Source: Alphaproteobacteria bacterium (GTDB lineage Bacteria; Pseudomonadota; Alphaproteobacteria; Caulobacterales; Aquidulcibacteraceae). Taken from it: 38,081 nt of DNA. The stretch spans positions 1-38,081 of the forward strand of contig WGOB01000050.1 in NCBI GenBank assembly GCA_016124255.1, written 5' to 3'. The notes beneath the pieces were generated by a model, which had not been told where the DNA came from, made no database searches, and was given only the letters and a program-made list of their open reading frames with translations. The first letter of the stretch is position 1. Every line of letters begins with the position of its first letter. The translations under genes and the position numbers were made by a program. Shown piece after piece: positions 7,512-16,544 of the stretch.

Positions 7512-9017
7512 TCAGCCGCGGGCGACGAGATCGTGCAAATAGGTCCGCGCCGAGACGAAGAAGCAAAGCGCTGCGGGGATGAAGAACAGCGCCGTCGCCG
7601 ACATCGAGAGCCGCAGGCCCTCGCCATAGGCGGCGCGGCAGATCGCCTGGTCGGGCGCGCTGAGCGTCGCGACAATCTCCCGGGAGCGGCAGGCCTCGGC
7701 GGTGAGCGCCGCCCCGGACTCCTGGCCGGCAAGCTGCATGGCCATGAACGCATCGCTCAGCCAGCCGACGATGAGCGGCCCCAGCCCATTGCCGACAAGT
7801 GCTACCGTCAGCAGCAAAATCGCAATCGCTGACGCACGCGAGCGCGTCGACACCACGCCCTGGCCGATCGTGTATTGCGAGCCGAGATAGGCGTAGTGCG
7901 CGGCCGACGCGAGGCACCATACAACGAGCATCAAGGCGCGCTGGTCGTTTGGCATGAAGAAGGCTGCAAGATAGAGCGGGATGGAAAGCAGAAGCCCCAC
8001 GCCGGGCAGCCACGCGACAATGCGGTTGTGACGCGATGCGAACCTGTCGACCAGAAATCCGCCGAGGAACGTGCCGAGCGCCGCGCACAACGAGAGCGGC
8101 ACGCCGAATTGCAGCGCGAAGGCGCCGGGATCGATGCCGTGGACGCGCTGCGCCATCGGCGCCTGGAATCCGGCAAGGCCGTAGCCGACGAGCGCGGTGA
8201 TCGCCGCCGCGGCCGCCATCCACCAGAAGGTCGGCTTGGACGCGAGTTCGCGCAGCGTCTGCGCAAAGTTCGCTTTGTCCACGCGCTGCGTCCCCGGCGG
8301 ATCGGACGCGCCCCGAGGCGGCTCCTTGATCGTAAAGAGCACAATGAGCGCGACGACGACGCCCGGCGCGCCGATCACGATGAACGCGAGGCGCCAGCCT
8401 TCGATCTGCGCCCAATCAAGCGGCGGGAAAAGCGCGAGGAGGTTGAGGCTCGAGAGCGCGGCTTCCACGTTCGCGCCGGTGAGCCCGACTGCGATGGGGC
8501 CGCCGAACGCATAGGAGAGTGCGCCGCCGATGGTGACGCCCATCGCGTAGATTCCGAGCGCATTGGCGCGGCTGGAGGGCTTGAAGTAATCGCCGATGAG
8601 CGAGTTCGCCGGGGGCGTGCAGCCGGCTTCGCCGATCGCAACGCCGATGCGCGCAAAGAGCAGGAAGGCGAAGCTCGTGGCGAAGCCGCAAAGCGCCGCC
8701 ATCACCGACCAGATCGCGATGCACAGCGCAATGATAGCGACGCGGTTGAAGCGGTCCGCCGCCATCGCGATGGGAATGCCCATCAGCGCATAGAAGATCG
8801 CGAAAGGCGGGCCGTTGAGGAAGCCATACTCGCTGTCGCTCAGATCGAACGCATCGATCACCGGCTGGGCGATGACCGATAGCAGGTTCCGGTCGATGAA
8901 GTTCAGCGTGTAGACGAGGGTGAGAACCGCGAGCACATAGCCGCGATAGGAGGCTGTTCCAAAGCTTCGCGCGCCCTCGGATGGGGCCTGGCCCGCCGCC
9001 GCCTCCGCCACGATCAT
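7512..9017 (-). CDS. Spinster-type MFS transporter (paralogue)
   Basis: The 501-residue protein is a second spinster-like MFS carrier with TM1 motif YTLNFIDRNLLSVIA, MAADRFNRVAI after TM2, and FARIGVAIGEAGCTPP. It lacks the TM3-4 insertion of its neighbour. It has its own extra segment of about 28 residues (roughly 178-206, GLTGANVEAALSS onward) before the WRLAFIVIGAPGV helix. The genes are 108 nt apart on the same strand and probably arose by tandem duplication. The GGGGGAGG directly abuts the ATG at 9015-9017, so translation may really start at the GTG third codon. The transported compound is unknown. Confidence 0.88.
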   Translation of the reverse strand: MIVAEAAAGQAPSEGARSFGTASYRGYVLAVLTLVYTLNFIDRNLLSVIAQPVIDAFDLSDSEYGFLNGPPFAIFYALMGIPIAMAADRFNRVAIIALCIAIWSVMAALCGFATSFAFLLFARIGVAIGEAGCTPPANSLIGDYFKPSSRANALGIYAMGVTIGGALSYAFGGPIAVGLTGANVEAALSSLNLLALFPPLDWAQIEGWRLAFIVIGAPGVVVALIVLFTIKEPPRGASDPPGTQRVDKANFAQTLRELASKPTFWWMAAAAAITALVGYGLAGFQAPMAQRVHGIDPGAFALQFGVPLSLCAALGTFLGGFLVDRFASRHNRIVAWLPGVGLLLSIPLYLAAFFMPNDQRALMLVVWCLASAAHYAYLGSQYTIGQGVVSTRSRASAIAILLLTVALVGNGLGPLIVGWLSDAFMAMQLAGQESGAALTAEACRSREIVATLSAPDQAICRAAYGEGLRLSMSATALFFIPAALCFFVSARTYLHDLVARG

Positions 9018-9092
9018 CCTCCCCCGCGCTTCTTTTAAGGGGGCTACCTTAGTGGTCCGCGCCGCGGGCGCAACGCCGCTCGCCCCGGCAGG

Positions 9093-9944
9093 CTACATGA
9101 GGCCCAGCGACTTGAGGCTGGCTTCGCCGCGCCGGCCGATCACCAGATGGTCGTGCACCTTCACGCCGATCGCATCGGTGGCGAGCACGATCTCCTTGGT
9201 GATCGACACGTCCGCGGCCGAGGGCGTGGGATCGCCGCTCGGATGATTGTGCACCAGGATCACGGCTGCGGCGCTAAGCTCCAGGGCCCGGCGCGCCACT
9301 TCGCGCGGGTAGACCGGCGCGTGGTCGATCGTGCCTTCGTTGAGGACTTCGTCCGCGATGAGCTGGTTCTTGATGTCGAGGAAGAGAACGCGGAATTGCT
9401 CGCGCGCGGCCTGCGCCATCGCCACGCGACAATAATTCGTCAGCTGAGACCAGGAGCCGATCAGCGGACGCCGCGTCGCTTCAGCGCGCGCCGCGCGCTC
9501 CAGGGCCGCCTGCACCACCTTGAGTTCAAGCGCCACGGCGGGGCCGGCGCCCGGCGTCTCGGCGAGCAGCGCCTGGGGCGCGCCGAGCACGCCGGCGATA
9601 TCGCCGAAGCGCGCGATCAGAGCCTTGGCCAGGGGCTTGGTGTCGCGGCGAGGGATGACGCGGAAGAGCAGAAGTTCGAGGATTTCGTAGTCAGCGAGCG
9701 CGACCGGGCCCGCGGTTTCGAACTTCTCGCGCAGCCTGGCGCCATGATCGTGATAGTGCGGCGACGCCGGCGTCGGATGCTTTAGGCGCGGCGTGCGGGC
9801 GCCGGCGTCATGCGCGGGCGCGATCGGCGCGGCGTCTGCAGTGAAGAGGAGACGCGAAGCATCCTCCACCGCCGTACGCAGGATTTCTTCGTCGCTGGCG
9901 CGGCGCTTGCGCGAGGAGGGCGGCGTCGCGCGCTGCGGCATCAC
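9093..9944 (-). CDS. radC: RadC family JAB-domain protein
   Basis: This 283-residue protein has the RadC architecture: a disordered, basic N-terminal region (about 1-45), a helix-hairpin-helix-like middle ([20 protein letters not shown] and the [12 protein letters not shown] area), and a C-terminal JAB/MPN domain with the metal-binding motif [15 protein letters not shown]. RadC proteins were once linked to DNA repair, but their real role is unsettled; the fold suggests a metal-dependent hydrolase. The start is the GTG at 9942-9944 (overlapping the map stop as GTGA) or the ATG at 9939-9941. Either way it is coupled to map upstream. Confidence 0.93.
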   Translation of the reverse strand: MMPQRATPPSSRKRRASDEEILRTAVEDASRLLFTADAAPIAPAHDAGARTPRLKHPTPASPHYHDHGARLREKFETAGPVALADYEILELLLFRVIPRRDTKPLAKALIARFGDIAGVLGAPQALLAETPGAGPAVALELKVVQAALERAARAEATRRPLIGSWSQLTNYCRVAMAQAAREQFRVLFLDIKNQLIADEVLNEGTIDHAPVYPREVARRALELSAAAVILVHNHPSGDPTPSAADVSITKEIVLATDAIGVKVHDHLVIGRRGEASLKSLGLM

Positions 9945-10801
9945 GCGCTCGCAGCGAGAAGCGCGTGCGGCTGATCGAGCCCGGCGGGCGACCGGGTGAA
10001 AATCTCCACGCCGTCCTCCGTCACGCCGACAGAGTGTTCATATTGCGCGGTCAGCGACTTGTCCTTTGTGACGGCGGTCCAGCCGTCCGACAGGATCCGC
10101 ACGCCTGGCGCGCCGTAATTGATCATCGGCTCGACTGTGAAGATCATCCCGGCTTTCAGCACTTGGCCGGCGCCGGCGCGCCCGTAGTGCAGCACGTTCG
10201 GCGCATCGTGAAATACCTCGCCGAGGCCGTGGCCGCAGAACTCGCGCACCACCGAAAAGCGTTCCCCATGCGCCTTGGCCTGGATCGCCGCGCCGACATC
10301 GCCAAGCGTCGCGCCCGGCCGGATCACGGCGATGCCGGCCATCAGCGCCTCATAGGTCGTGTCCATCAGGCGCTGGGCTTTCCGCTTCGGCGCGCCGACG
10401 GCGTACATCCGCGAGGTGTCGCCATGCCAACCGTCGACGATCGCGGTGACGTCGATGTTGACAATGTCGTCGTCGCGCAATGCGCGGTCTCCGGGGATGC
10501 CGTGGCAGACGACGTGGTTGAGCGAGGTGCAGATCGTGTGGCGGTAGCCGCGGTAGAAAATGCATGCCGGCAGCGCGCCGTGGTCGAGGATGAACTCGCG
10601 CGCGAGATCGTCAAGGCGGCGCGTTGAGACGCCGGCCTTGACCTCGGGAACCAGCATGTCGAGGCAGGCCGCCGCGAGCTGGCCGGCGTTGCGCATGCCG
10701 ACGAACGCTTCCGGCCCGTGCAGCTTGATCCTGCCGGACGGGGCGCGCGGGGCCTCGCGCGCGTCGACATAGTCGAGAATGGCTGCGTCGGTGATGGTCA
10801 T
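9941..10801 (-). CDS. map: Type I methionine aminopeptidase
   Basis: Map removes the initiator methionine from nascent proteins. The 286-residue sequence contains the five metal ligands in order: Asp in NIDVTAI, Asp in HGDTSRM, His in [10 protein letters not shown], Glu in FTVEPM and Glu in QYEHSV, plus the conserved [16 protein letters not shown]. An N-terminal extension of about 25 residues precedes the catalytic domain. The stop overlaps the radC start. From memory, map followed by radC is a recurrent order in alphaproteobacteria, often with sfsA upstream; here a TIR-domain gene occupies the upstream position, 64 nt away on the same strand. Confidence 0.96.
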   Translation of the reverse strand: MTITDAAILDYVDAREAPRAPSGRIKLHGPEAFVGMRNAGQLAAACLDMLVPEVKAGVSTRRLDDLAREFILDHGALPACIFYRGYRHTICTSLNHVVCHGIPGDRALRDDDIVNIDVTAIVDGWHGDTSRMYAVGAPKRKAQRLMDTTYEALMAGIAVIRPGATLGDVGAAIQAKAHGERFSVVREFCGHGLGEVFHDAPNVLHYGRAGAGQVLKAGMIFTVEPMINYGAPGVRILSDGWTAVTKDKSLTAQYEHSVGVTEDGVEIFTRSPAGLDQPHALLAASA

Positions 10802-10865
10802 CTGCTCAGTCTAGCATTTTTCCGATGAACGAGGATGTGACGCCACGGAGCGCGCCACGCAAGAC

Positions 10866-11660
10866 CTACGCGTCCGGCCAGGGGTAGCCGCGCACCCGTT
10901 CCAGGTGGCGCTCGAACACGGCCTGGGCCATCGGGTCGAAATCGTTCACCAGGAACGCGTGCTTGCGGAAATAGCCGCGGCCAGGCCGCTGGGTGGAGCG
11001 GTTCACCACCAGGCACGGCAAGGGCGGTTCGCTCCGGCGGCGGTTTTCCTCGGCGACGGCGTCCAGGGTCGTCCACAACATCGGCTGGTCGAAATCGGCG
11101 ACACACTCGCCCTCCGCGTGCGCTAGGCTCCTCAGCCGCGCTTCGGCGGTGGTGTAGTCGATCGGCTGCCCGGTTTCGACGGCCTGCCGGATCAGCACCC
11201 GGCGCAATAGGAGCACCAGCCCGGGTGCTGCGCCGTCGGCGTGCGCCTGGGAAACGCGGCTGAGCTCCGGCGTTCGCGTCAAGGCCTCCAGCCGCTCGGT
11301 CACGCGCAGCCATTCGGCGTCGTCCAGGGCGCCGTCCCAGCGTGAAAGATCGACCGTCTCCAGCTGGCCGAACCCCAGCGGCGGGGTGCAGGGGGAGAGC
11401 TTCACCGGGATCAGCACGCCGCGCGCTTTGCCGACATGGGCCTCGTCGAGCACGAAATCGCTGATGACGGCGCCCGGCGTCCAGCAGACGATCATCGACT
11501 TGGCGGCCTGCGCTTCGCGCGCGATCTCGTCGCGGAACGTAACCCCAGGCGTCAGCCGCGCATCAATCCATACGTCGAGGTCGATCTCGCGCAGCGCCTG
11601 ATTGAGCGTCTCGACGCGCCCGCGGTCGGTGCGGGCATAGGATATGAACACGTCGGCCAT
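10866..11660 (-). CDS. TIR-domain protein with uncharacterised C-terminal region
   Basis: The 264-residue protein begins with a bacterial TIR domain (about 1-125): VFISYARTDR as box 1, LDVWIDARLTPG as the BB-loop region, and SMIVCWTPGAVISDFVLDEA. Glu73 falls where catalytic Glu sits in NAD-cleaving TIR enzymes. The second half (about 140-264) is not a family I can name. It has a helical segment near 170-205 and the motif LPCLVVNRST...PGRGYF at 214-231, which resembles a motif I recall from uncharacterised bacterial proteins. Bacterial TIR proteins are often NADase effectors in phage defence or virulence. No partner sensor gene is next to it. It lies upstream of map-radC on the same strand. 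Confidence 0.85.
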   Translation of the reverse strand: MADVFISYARTDRGRVETLNQALREIDLDVWIDARLTPGVTFRDEIAREAQAAKSMIVCWTPGAVISDFVLDEAHVGKARGVLIPVKLSPCTPPLGFGQLETVDLSRWDGALDDAEWLRVTERLEALTRTPELSRVSQAHADGAAPGLVLLLRRVLIRQAVETGQPIDYTTAEARLRSLAHAEGECVADFDQPMLWTTLDAVAEENRRRSEPPLPCLVVNRSTQRPGRGYFRKHAFLVNDFDPMAQAVFERHLERVRGYPWPDA

Positions 11661-11687
11661 GGTCCGCGCGCCGTAGCGCGATTCTGG

Positions 11688-12098
11688 TTACCCTTTCGGG
11701 TAAAGGATCATCTGCGTGCAGCGAAATGCAGCGATGACCTTGCCGGCGTTTCGGGCCTCGGCGTCCCAGACTTGGGTCGTGCGCCCGCCGTGAACCAGCC
11801 GCGCCTCGCACATGATCTCATCGCCGACGGCGGCGGTCCCGAAGAAATTGGTCTTCAGCTCGATGGTGATGAACCCGACCGCGCCTTCGGGACGCGAGAC
11901 GACGCACGCGTAACCGCAAGCCGTGTCGAGGAACGTCACCACGCTGCCGGCGTGCATGTAGCCGTTCGGCGCCATATGCCGCTTCTCCACGACGAACCGC
12001 CCGCGCGCATAGCCGTGGGTGATCTCCTCCCAGACAAGGCCCAGATGATCGGGCAAATGGTCTTTCTGCGCGGCGTTGAACCGTTCGGCTTCGTTCAT
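11688..12098 (-). CDS. PaaI/YdiI-type hotdog thioesterase
   Basis: This 136-residue hotdog-fold protein has the PaaI thioesterase core NGYMHAGSVVTFLDTACGYA (45-64), with the catalytic-type Asp58 in the long helix, followed by GFITIELKTNFFGTA and a final RCTQMILYPKG. Such enzymes hydrolyse acyl-CoA or hydroxyphenylacetyl-CoA esters in the cytosol. It lies 2 nt after the enoyl-CoA hydratase stop on the same strand, so the two genes probably share a transcript and act on related acyl-CoA compounds. The precise substrate cannot be deduced. Confidence 0.87.
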   Translation of the reverse strand: MNEAERFNAAQKDHLPDHLGLVWEEITHGYARGRFVVEKRHMAPNGYMHAGSVVTFLDTACGYACVVSRPEGAVGFITIELKTNFFGTAAVGDEIMCEARLVHGGRTTQVWDAEARNAGKVIAAFRCTQMILYPKG

Positions 12099-12100
12099 CG

Positions 12101-12907
12101 TCAGCGTCCCTTGAACGCGGGCTCGCGCTTTTCCAGGAAGCTCGCCACGCCTTCGCGATGGTCTTCAGTCTGGAACAGCATCCGGAGGGTTTCGATCGTC
12201 CAGGAGCCGATCTCGCGCGGATCGCCATAGGCGGCGCGCCGCAACCCGTCCTTCATGTAGCGCAGGGCGAGCGGCGCGTTGGCCGCGATCCGCGCAGCGA
12301 GCGCCCGCGCCTTCGCCAGCAATTCGCCATGCGCGGCCACCTCGCTCACCAGGCCGATCCGCAGCGCCTCCTGCGCGTCGATGACGTCGCCGGTGAAGAG
12401 AAGCTCCGCGGCTTTCGCCGGCCCGACAAGCGCGGGTAGGCGGTAGAAGCCGCCGACGTCGGCGATGAGCCCGCGCTTGATGAACATCTCGGAGAACTTC
12501 GCCTCATCCGACGCGATGCGGATGTCGGCGTAGAGCGCCAGCTCCATTCCCCAGCCGATCGCTGCGCCGTTCACGGCGGCGATCACCGGGCGATCGCATT
12601 CGAGCGCGGCCATCGCGGCCGGGGTCGGGGGATGGCGCACCGTGCGGGCGCGCGGCGTCTCCTCCGGCGGGCGCGCGCCGGTCATCATCTCCTTCACGTC
12701 CTCGCCGGCGCAGAACGCGGGGTCGGCGCCGGTCACGATCACGCAGCGCACCACGGGATCAGCCTGCGCGGCGCGGAAGGCCCATTCGATCTCGGCGTAG
12801 GCGCGCGGGTTGAGCGCGTTGCGGCGCTCGGGGCGGTTCAGCGTGATTTCCGCTACGTGATCGGCGACGGCGTAGAGCGTGTGCTGGAAGTCCTTGGGCG
12901 CGATCAT
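12101..12907 (-). CDS. Enoyl-CoA hydratase/isomerase family protein
   Basis: The 268-residue protein is a crotonase-fold enzyme. ITLNRPERRNALN (21-33) and the oxyanion segment PAFCAGEDVKEM (63-74) are typical. Both positions used as catalytic glutamates in classical hydratases are present: Glu122 in GMELALYADI and Glu140 in KFSEMFIKRG. It should therefore be a true hydratase rather than an inactive relative. The start is the ATG at 12905-12907, preceded by AAGGAGGAG. It is paired with the thioesterase gene 2 nt downstream. The natural acyl-CoA substrate is unknown. Confidence 0.92.
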   Translation of the reverse strand: MIAPKDFQHTLYAVADHVAEITLNRPERRNALNPRAYAEIEWAFRAAQADPVVRCVIVTGADPAFCAGEDVKEMMTGARPPEETPRARTVRHPPTPAAMAALECDRPVIAAVNGAAIGWGMELALYADIRIASDEAKFSEMFIKRGLIADVGGFYRLPALVGPAKAAELLFTGDVIDAQEALRIGLVSEVAAHGELLAKARALAARIAANAPLALRYMKDGLRRAAYGDPREIGSWTIETLRMLFQTEDHREGVASFLEKREPAFKGR

Positions 12908-12996
12908 CGGCTCCTCCTTGGGAAGAGCATGGCGCGGCGAACGCGGCGGAAGTCCAGCCCTTCGCAAGCCGGCGCAGGGCTTGGTAAGATGGCGTG

Positions 12997-13761
12997 ATGA
13001 CCACCTCCCTCGTGCGCGGCGCCGTGCTGCTGATCGGCGATGAAGTGCTCTCCGGCAGGACGCAGGACGTGAACCTGCAGGCGATCGCCAAGTTTCTCGC
13101 GCCGCTTGGCGTGCAGCTCGCCGAAGCGCGCGTTGTGTCGGACGAGGTTCCTGAGATCGTCGCGGCGCTGAATGCGCTCCGCACGCGCTACGATTACGTG
13201 TTCACCACCGGCGGGATCGGCCCCACGCACGACGACAAGACTGCAGACGCGGTCGCGCAGGCGTTCGGCGTCGTCATCGACGTGCGCGCGGACGCGCGCG
13301 CGATCCTGGAGAAACACTACACGTCCGGCCCGCTCAACGAGGCGCGCCTGCGGATGGCGCGTATTCCCGACGGCGCGGTGCTGATCGACAATCCGGTCTC
13401 GCGCGCGCCCGGCTTCATGCTCGGGAACGTGTTCGTCATGGCCGGCGTGCCCTCGATCATGCGCGGCATGCTTTTGGGCGTCGCGCCGCACATCAAGGGC
13501 GGCAAGATCGTCGAACAGCGGATCTGGCGCGGGCGCGGGCTGCGCGAAGGCGATCTCGCGGAAGGCCTGCAGGCGCTCGATGAGAAATACGCGGCGGTGA
13601 GCTTCGGCTCCTATCCCTGGTTCTCCGCGCAGGGACATGGCGTCCACCTCGTCGCCCGCTCGGTGGAACCGGAGACGCTGGAGGCGGCGAGCGCGGAACT
13701 CGCGGCGTTCATGCGTGCGCTGGGGGCTGAACCAGAACTGGTGCGCGAGGACGAGCGCTGA
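12997..13761 (+). CDS. CinA N-terminal-type (molybdopterin-binding fold) protein
   Basis: The 254-residue protein corresponds to the N-terminal half of CinA. The MoaB/MogA-like fold is marked by AVLLIGDEVLSGRTQDVN and FTTGGIGPTHDDKTADAVA, followed by the MAGVPSIMRGML segment. The C-terminal nicotinamide-nucleotide deamidase domain (PncC) of full CinA is absent, which is common in alphaproteobacterial short forms. It may act as an ADP-ribose or NAD-related pyrophosphatase like other COG1058 domains, but this is not certain. The start is the ATG at 12997 or the GTG one codon earlier. It is divergent from the enoyl-CoA hydratase. Confidence 0.88.
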   Translation: MTTSLVRGAVLLIGDEVLSGRTQDVNLQAIAKFLAPLGVQLAEARVVSDEVPEIVAALNALRTRYDYVFTTGGIGPTHDDKTADAVAQAFGVVIDVRADARAILEKHYTSGPLNEARLRMARIPDGAVLIDNPVSRAPGFMLGNVFVMAGVPSIMRGMLLGVAPHIKGGKIVEQRIWRGRGLREGDLAEGLQALDEKYAAVSFGSYPWFSAQGHGVHLVARSVEPETLEAASAELAAFMRALGAEPELVREDER

Positions 13762-13862
13762 GGCGCGCCGTTCGTCGACATTTCTCCCGCTGCGCGCGCA
13801 ACCCCTTGTCTCATCTGGGCCGGGCCGTTTTGATGCGGCGCGAAACGTCGCGATGTGGGGAC

Positions 13863-15287
13863 ATGATGCGCGCTTACCTTGCCGCCGCTGCGGCGGCTTG
13901 CCTCTTTGCGGGAGGCTGCGCCACAAGCGGCGACGCCGATCCCGCCCAGCTGACGGCATCGGCGCCGGCGGCGGTTTACCCGTCCACTTATGTGCGCCGG
14001 CCCGGCCCGCCGACGCTCTTCCGCGGCGGCACAATCCTTGACGGGGCCGGGGGCGAGTTCGCCGCGGCCGACCTCCTCATCGCGGACGGGCGCGTCGTCG
14101 CGCTTGGGCAAAATCTCGCCGCGCCGCAGGGCGCCGAGATCGTCGACGCGCAGGGCAGGTACGTCACGGCCGGCATCATCGACGCGCACTCGCATCTCGG
14201 CGTCTATCCCTCGCCCTCGATCCAAGCAACCTCCGACGGGAATGAGGCGACCCAGCCCAATACCGCGGAAGTCTGGGCCGAGCATTCGGTCTGGCCGATG
14301 GATCCCGGCTTCGAGCGTGCGGTGGCCGGCGGGATCACCGCGCTGCACATTCTTCCGGGTTCGGCCAATCTGTTCGGCGGGCGCGGGGTGACGCTGCGTC
14401 CGGTGCTCGGCGCGCGCACGGTGCAGGAGATGAAATTCCCCGACGCGCCGCAGAGCCTCAAGATGGCGTGCGGCGAGAATCCATCGCGCGTCTACGGTTC
14501 GCGCAATTCATCGCCGGCCACCGGCATGGGCAATGTGGCGGGCTATCGCCAATCTTTCGCGCAGGCGCAGGAATATCGCCGCAACTGGGCGCGCTACCGC
14601 GAACGCATGGCGGCGCGCACGGCGGACTCGGAGGGCGATCCGCCGACGCCGCCTGACCGCAATCTCGAATTGGAGACGCTCGTCGGCGTGCTCGAGGGCG
14701 AGATCGTGCTGCAATGGCATTGCTATCGCGCCGACGAGATGGCGATCGCGATCGATGTGGCGCGCGAGTTCGGCTTTCGCATCTCCGCGTTCCACCACGC
14801 GGTGGAGGCCTACAAGATCGCCGACATCCTTGCGCAAGAGAACATCTGCGCGGCGATGTGGGCCGATTGGTGGGGATTCAAAATCGAGGCCTATGACGGC
14901 ATTCGCGAGAACATCCCGTTTGTGCACGCAGCCGGGGGCTGCGCCATCGTCCATTCCGACAGCGATGTCGGCATTCAGCGGCTGAACCAGGAAGCAGCGA
15001 AGGCGCTGTCGGACGCACGCCGCGCGGGCCTCACGATCAGCCGCGCGGAAGCGTGGACGTGGTTGTCTCGCAATCCCGCACGGGCGCTCGGCATCGACGA
15101 CGTGACCGGCACGCTCGAAGTCGGCAAGGCCGCCGATGTGGTGCTCTGGTCGGCCGATCCTTTCTCCACGTACGCGGTTGCGGAGCGCGTCTATGTCGAG
15201 GGCGCACTGATGCATCAGCGCGGCGCGGCGCGATCGCCGCCGTCGGACTTCGAACTCGGCCAATCCTATTGGGAGGCCGGCCAATGA
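13863..15287 (+). CDS. Metal-dependent amidohydrolase, putative lipoprotein
   Basis: The 474-residue protein has an export signal ending LFAGGC with Cys19 as candidate lipidated residue, so it probably sits in the envelope. The amidohydrolase core starts at TLFRGGTILDG and has the HxH metal pair His109/His111 in IIDAHSHLG. Further candidate ligands are in LQWHCYRADE and FHHAVE, and Asp lies in IVHSDSDVG near the end. A C-terminal GTLEVGKAADVVLWSADP closes the composite beta domain. COG1228-type proteins act on imidazolones or on cyclic or X-Pro dipeptides; the substrate here is unknown. The start was chosen at ATG 13863 after GTGGGGA. Its stop overlaps the next gene's start (ATGA). Confidence 0.88.
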   Translation: MMRAYLAAAAAACLFAGGCATSGDADPAQLTASAPAAVYPSTYVRRPGPPTLFRGGTILDGAGGEFAAADLLIADGRVVALGQNLAAPQGAEIVDAQGRYVTAGIIDAHSHLGVYPSPSIQATSDGNEATQPNTAEVWAEHSVWPMDPGFERAVAGGITALHILPGSANLFGGRGVTLRPVLGARTVQEMKFPDAPQSLKMACGENPSRVYGSRNSSPATGMGNVAGYRQSFAQAQEYRRNWARYRERMAARTADSEGDPPTPPDRNLELETLVGVLEGEIVLQWHCYRADEMAIAIDVAREFGFRISAFHHAVEAYKIADILAQENICAAMWADWWGFKIEAYDGIRENIPFVHAAGGCAIVHSDSDVGIQRLNQEAAKALSDARRAGLTISRAEAWTWLSRNPARALGIDDVTGTLEVGKAADVVLWSADPFSTYAVAERVYVEGALMHQRGAARSPPSDFELGQSYWEAGQ

Positions 15288-16528
15288 AGACGTTCGCCGT
15301 GTTCGTCTTCTCGCTCCTCAGCGCCGCAGCGGCGGTCGCGGAGCCGATCCTGATCCGCGATGGCCGGGTCGTGACCAACGCCGCCGCCGGCGTGATCGAG
15401 AACGGCGACGTGCTGATCGACAACGGCCGCATCGCCGCGGTCGGCGCCGACATCGCTGCGCCCCGCGGCGCGCGCATCATCGACGCCGACGGCGGCTGGA
15501 TCACCCCCGGCGTGTTTGCGGCGATGAGCCAGGTGGGCCTCAACGAGATCTCCGGCTCCGGCGCGCCGGACGACGCCAGCATTTCCGGCGATCGCGTCTC
15601 AGCGGCGGTCGATGCGCGCAGGGCGTTCAATCCCGGCGTTTCGGCGGTGCCGGTGACGCGCATCGAAGGCGTGACGCGCGCCGCGATCGCGCCGGCGGCG
15701 ACGGGCACGATGTTCTCCGGGCAGGGCGCGCTCGTGTCGCTCGATGGGCGGCCCGATAGCGTGTTCGGGCGGCCGTTCCTGATCGTGGAGCTTGGCGAAA
15801 CGGGCGCGGGCCGCGTGGGCGGTTCGCGCGCGGCGCTGTGGCCGCTGTTCGAGGCGGCGCTGCGCGATGCGCTCGAATATCCCGGCCGGTATCGCTCCGG
15901 GCAGGGCGGGGTCGTGCTCAACGAAATCGACGCCGCGGCCGTGCAGTCCTACGCGCGGGGCCATGGCCTCATCGTCGTGCATATCGATCGCGCCGCCGAT
16001 ATACGCGAACTCATCCGCTTCAAGCGCGCGAACCCGGCGTTGCGGCTGGTGATCCATGGCGGCGCCGAAGCGTGGCTCGTCGCCGGCGAGCTCGCGGCGG
16101 CCGGCATTCCCGTCATCGTCGATCCGATGGCCAATCTGCCCGACCGGCTGGAGCGGCTGGCCGCACGGCTCGACAACGCAGCACTGCTGCACGCGGCCGG
16201 GGTGACGATCGCGATTGCGCCGTCATCGGAAACGATGGACGCGCATCAGGCGCGCCTTGCGCTGCAACTTGCGGGCAACGCGGTCGCCAACGGCCTGCCT
16301 TGGGACGCCGCCTTCGCCGCGATCACCCGCACGCCGGCGGAAATTTTCGGCGTCAGCACCGATCTCGGCGTCTTGGAGCGCGGGCGCATCGCCGACGTCG
16401 TGGTGTGGGACGGCGATCCGCTTGAGGTGTCGAGCGCGCCGACTGCGGTGTTCGTCTCGGGCCGCGATTATCCGCTCGTGTCGCGCCAGACCCGCCTGCG
16501 CGATCGCTACAACCCCGCTAACGATTAG
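15284..16528 (+). CDS. Amidohydrolase-like exported protein lacking the HxH metal site
   Basis: The 414-residue protein has a Sec signal peptide (MKTFAVFVFSLLSAAAAVAE) and the same beta-sandwich and barrel plan as its neighbour (PILIRDGRVVTNA, DNGRIAAVG, VLERGRIADVVVWDGDP). Where PGxxDxHxH should be, it reads ITPGVFAAMSQVGL (73-86), so both metal-binding histidines are missing. It still has VHID and VIHGGAEAW later. It is either inactive, a structural partner, or uses a different mechanism. GGAGG precedes the ATG at 15284, which overlaps the first amidohydrolase's stop by 4 nt, so the two products are probably made in matched amounts and may form a hetero-oligomer. Confidence 0.87.
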   Translation: MKTFAVFVFSLLSAAAAVAEPILIRDGRVVTNAAAGVIENGDVLIDNGRIAAVGADIAAPRGARIIDADGGWITPGVFAAMSQVGLNEISGSGAPDDASISGDRVSAAVDARRAFNPGVSAVPVTRIEGVTRAAIAPAATGTMFSGQGALVSLDGRPDSVFGRPFLIVELGETGAGRVGGSRAALWPLFEAALRDALEYPGRYRSGQGGVVLNEIDAAAVQSYARGHGLIVVHIDRAADIRELIRFKRANPALRLVIHGGAEAWLVAGELAAAGIPVIVDPMANLPDRLERLAARLDNAALLHAAGVTIAIAPSSETMDAHQARLALQLAGNAVANGLPWDAAFAAITRTPAEIFGVSTDLGVLERGRIADVVVWDGDPLEVSSAPTAVFVSGRDYPLVSRQTRLRDRYNPAND

Positions 16529-16544
16529 GGGCGCTGTCGTTTCC

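Noticed and set aside
6192-7832. Long plus-strand open frame opposite the MFS genes
   Set aside because: It is Arg/Glu/His-rich antisense of two clear transporter genes, as expected in high-GC DNA. The same holds for the long antisense frames at 25906-26934, 28639-30249 and 32216-33790.
10866-11660. Complete Thoeris-type defence system
   Set aside because: Only the TIR protein is present; no ThsA-like or other NAD-sensing partner lies within several kilobases.
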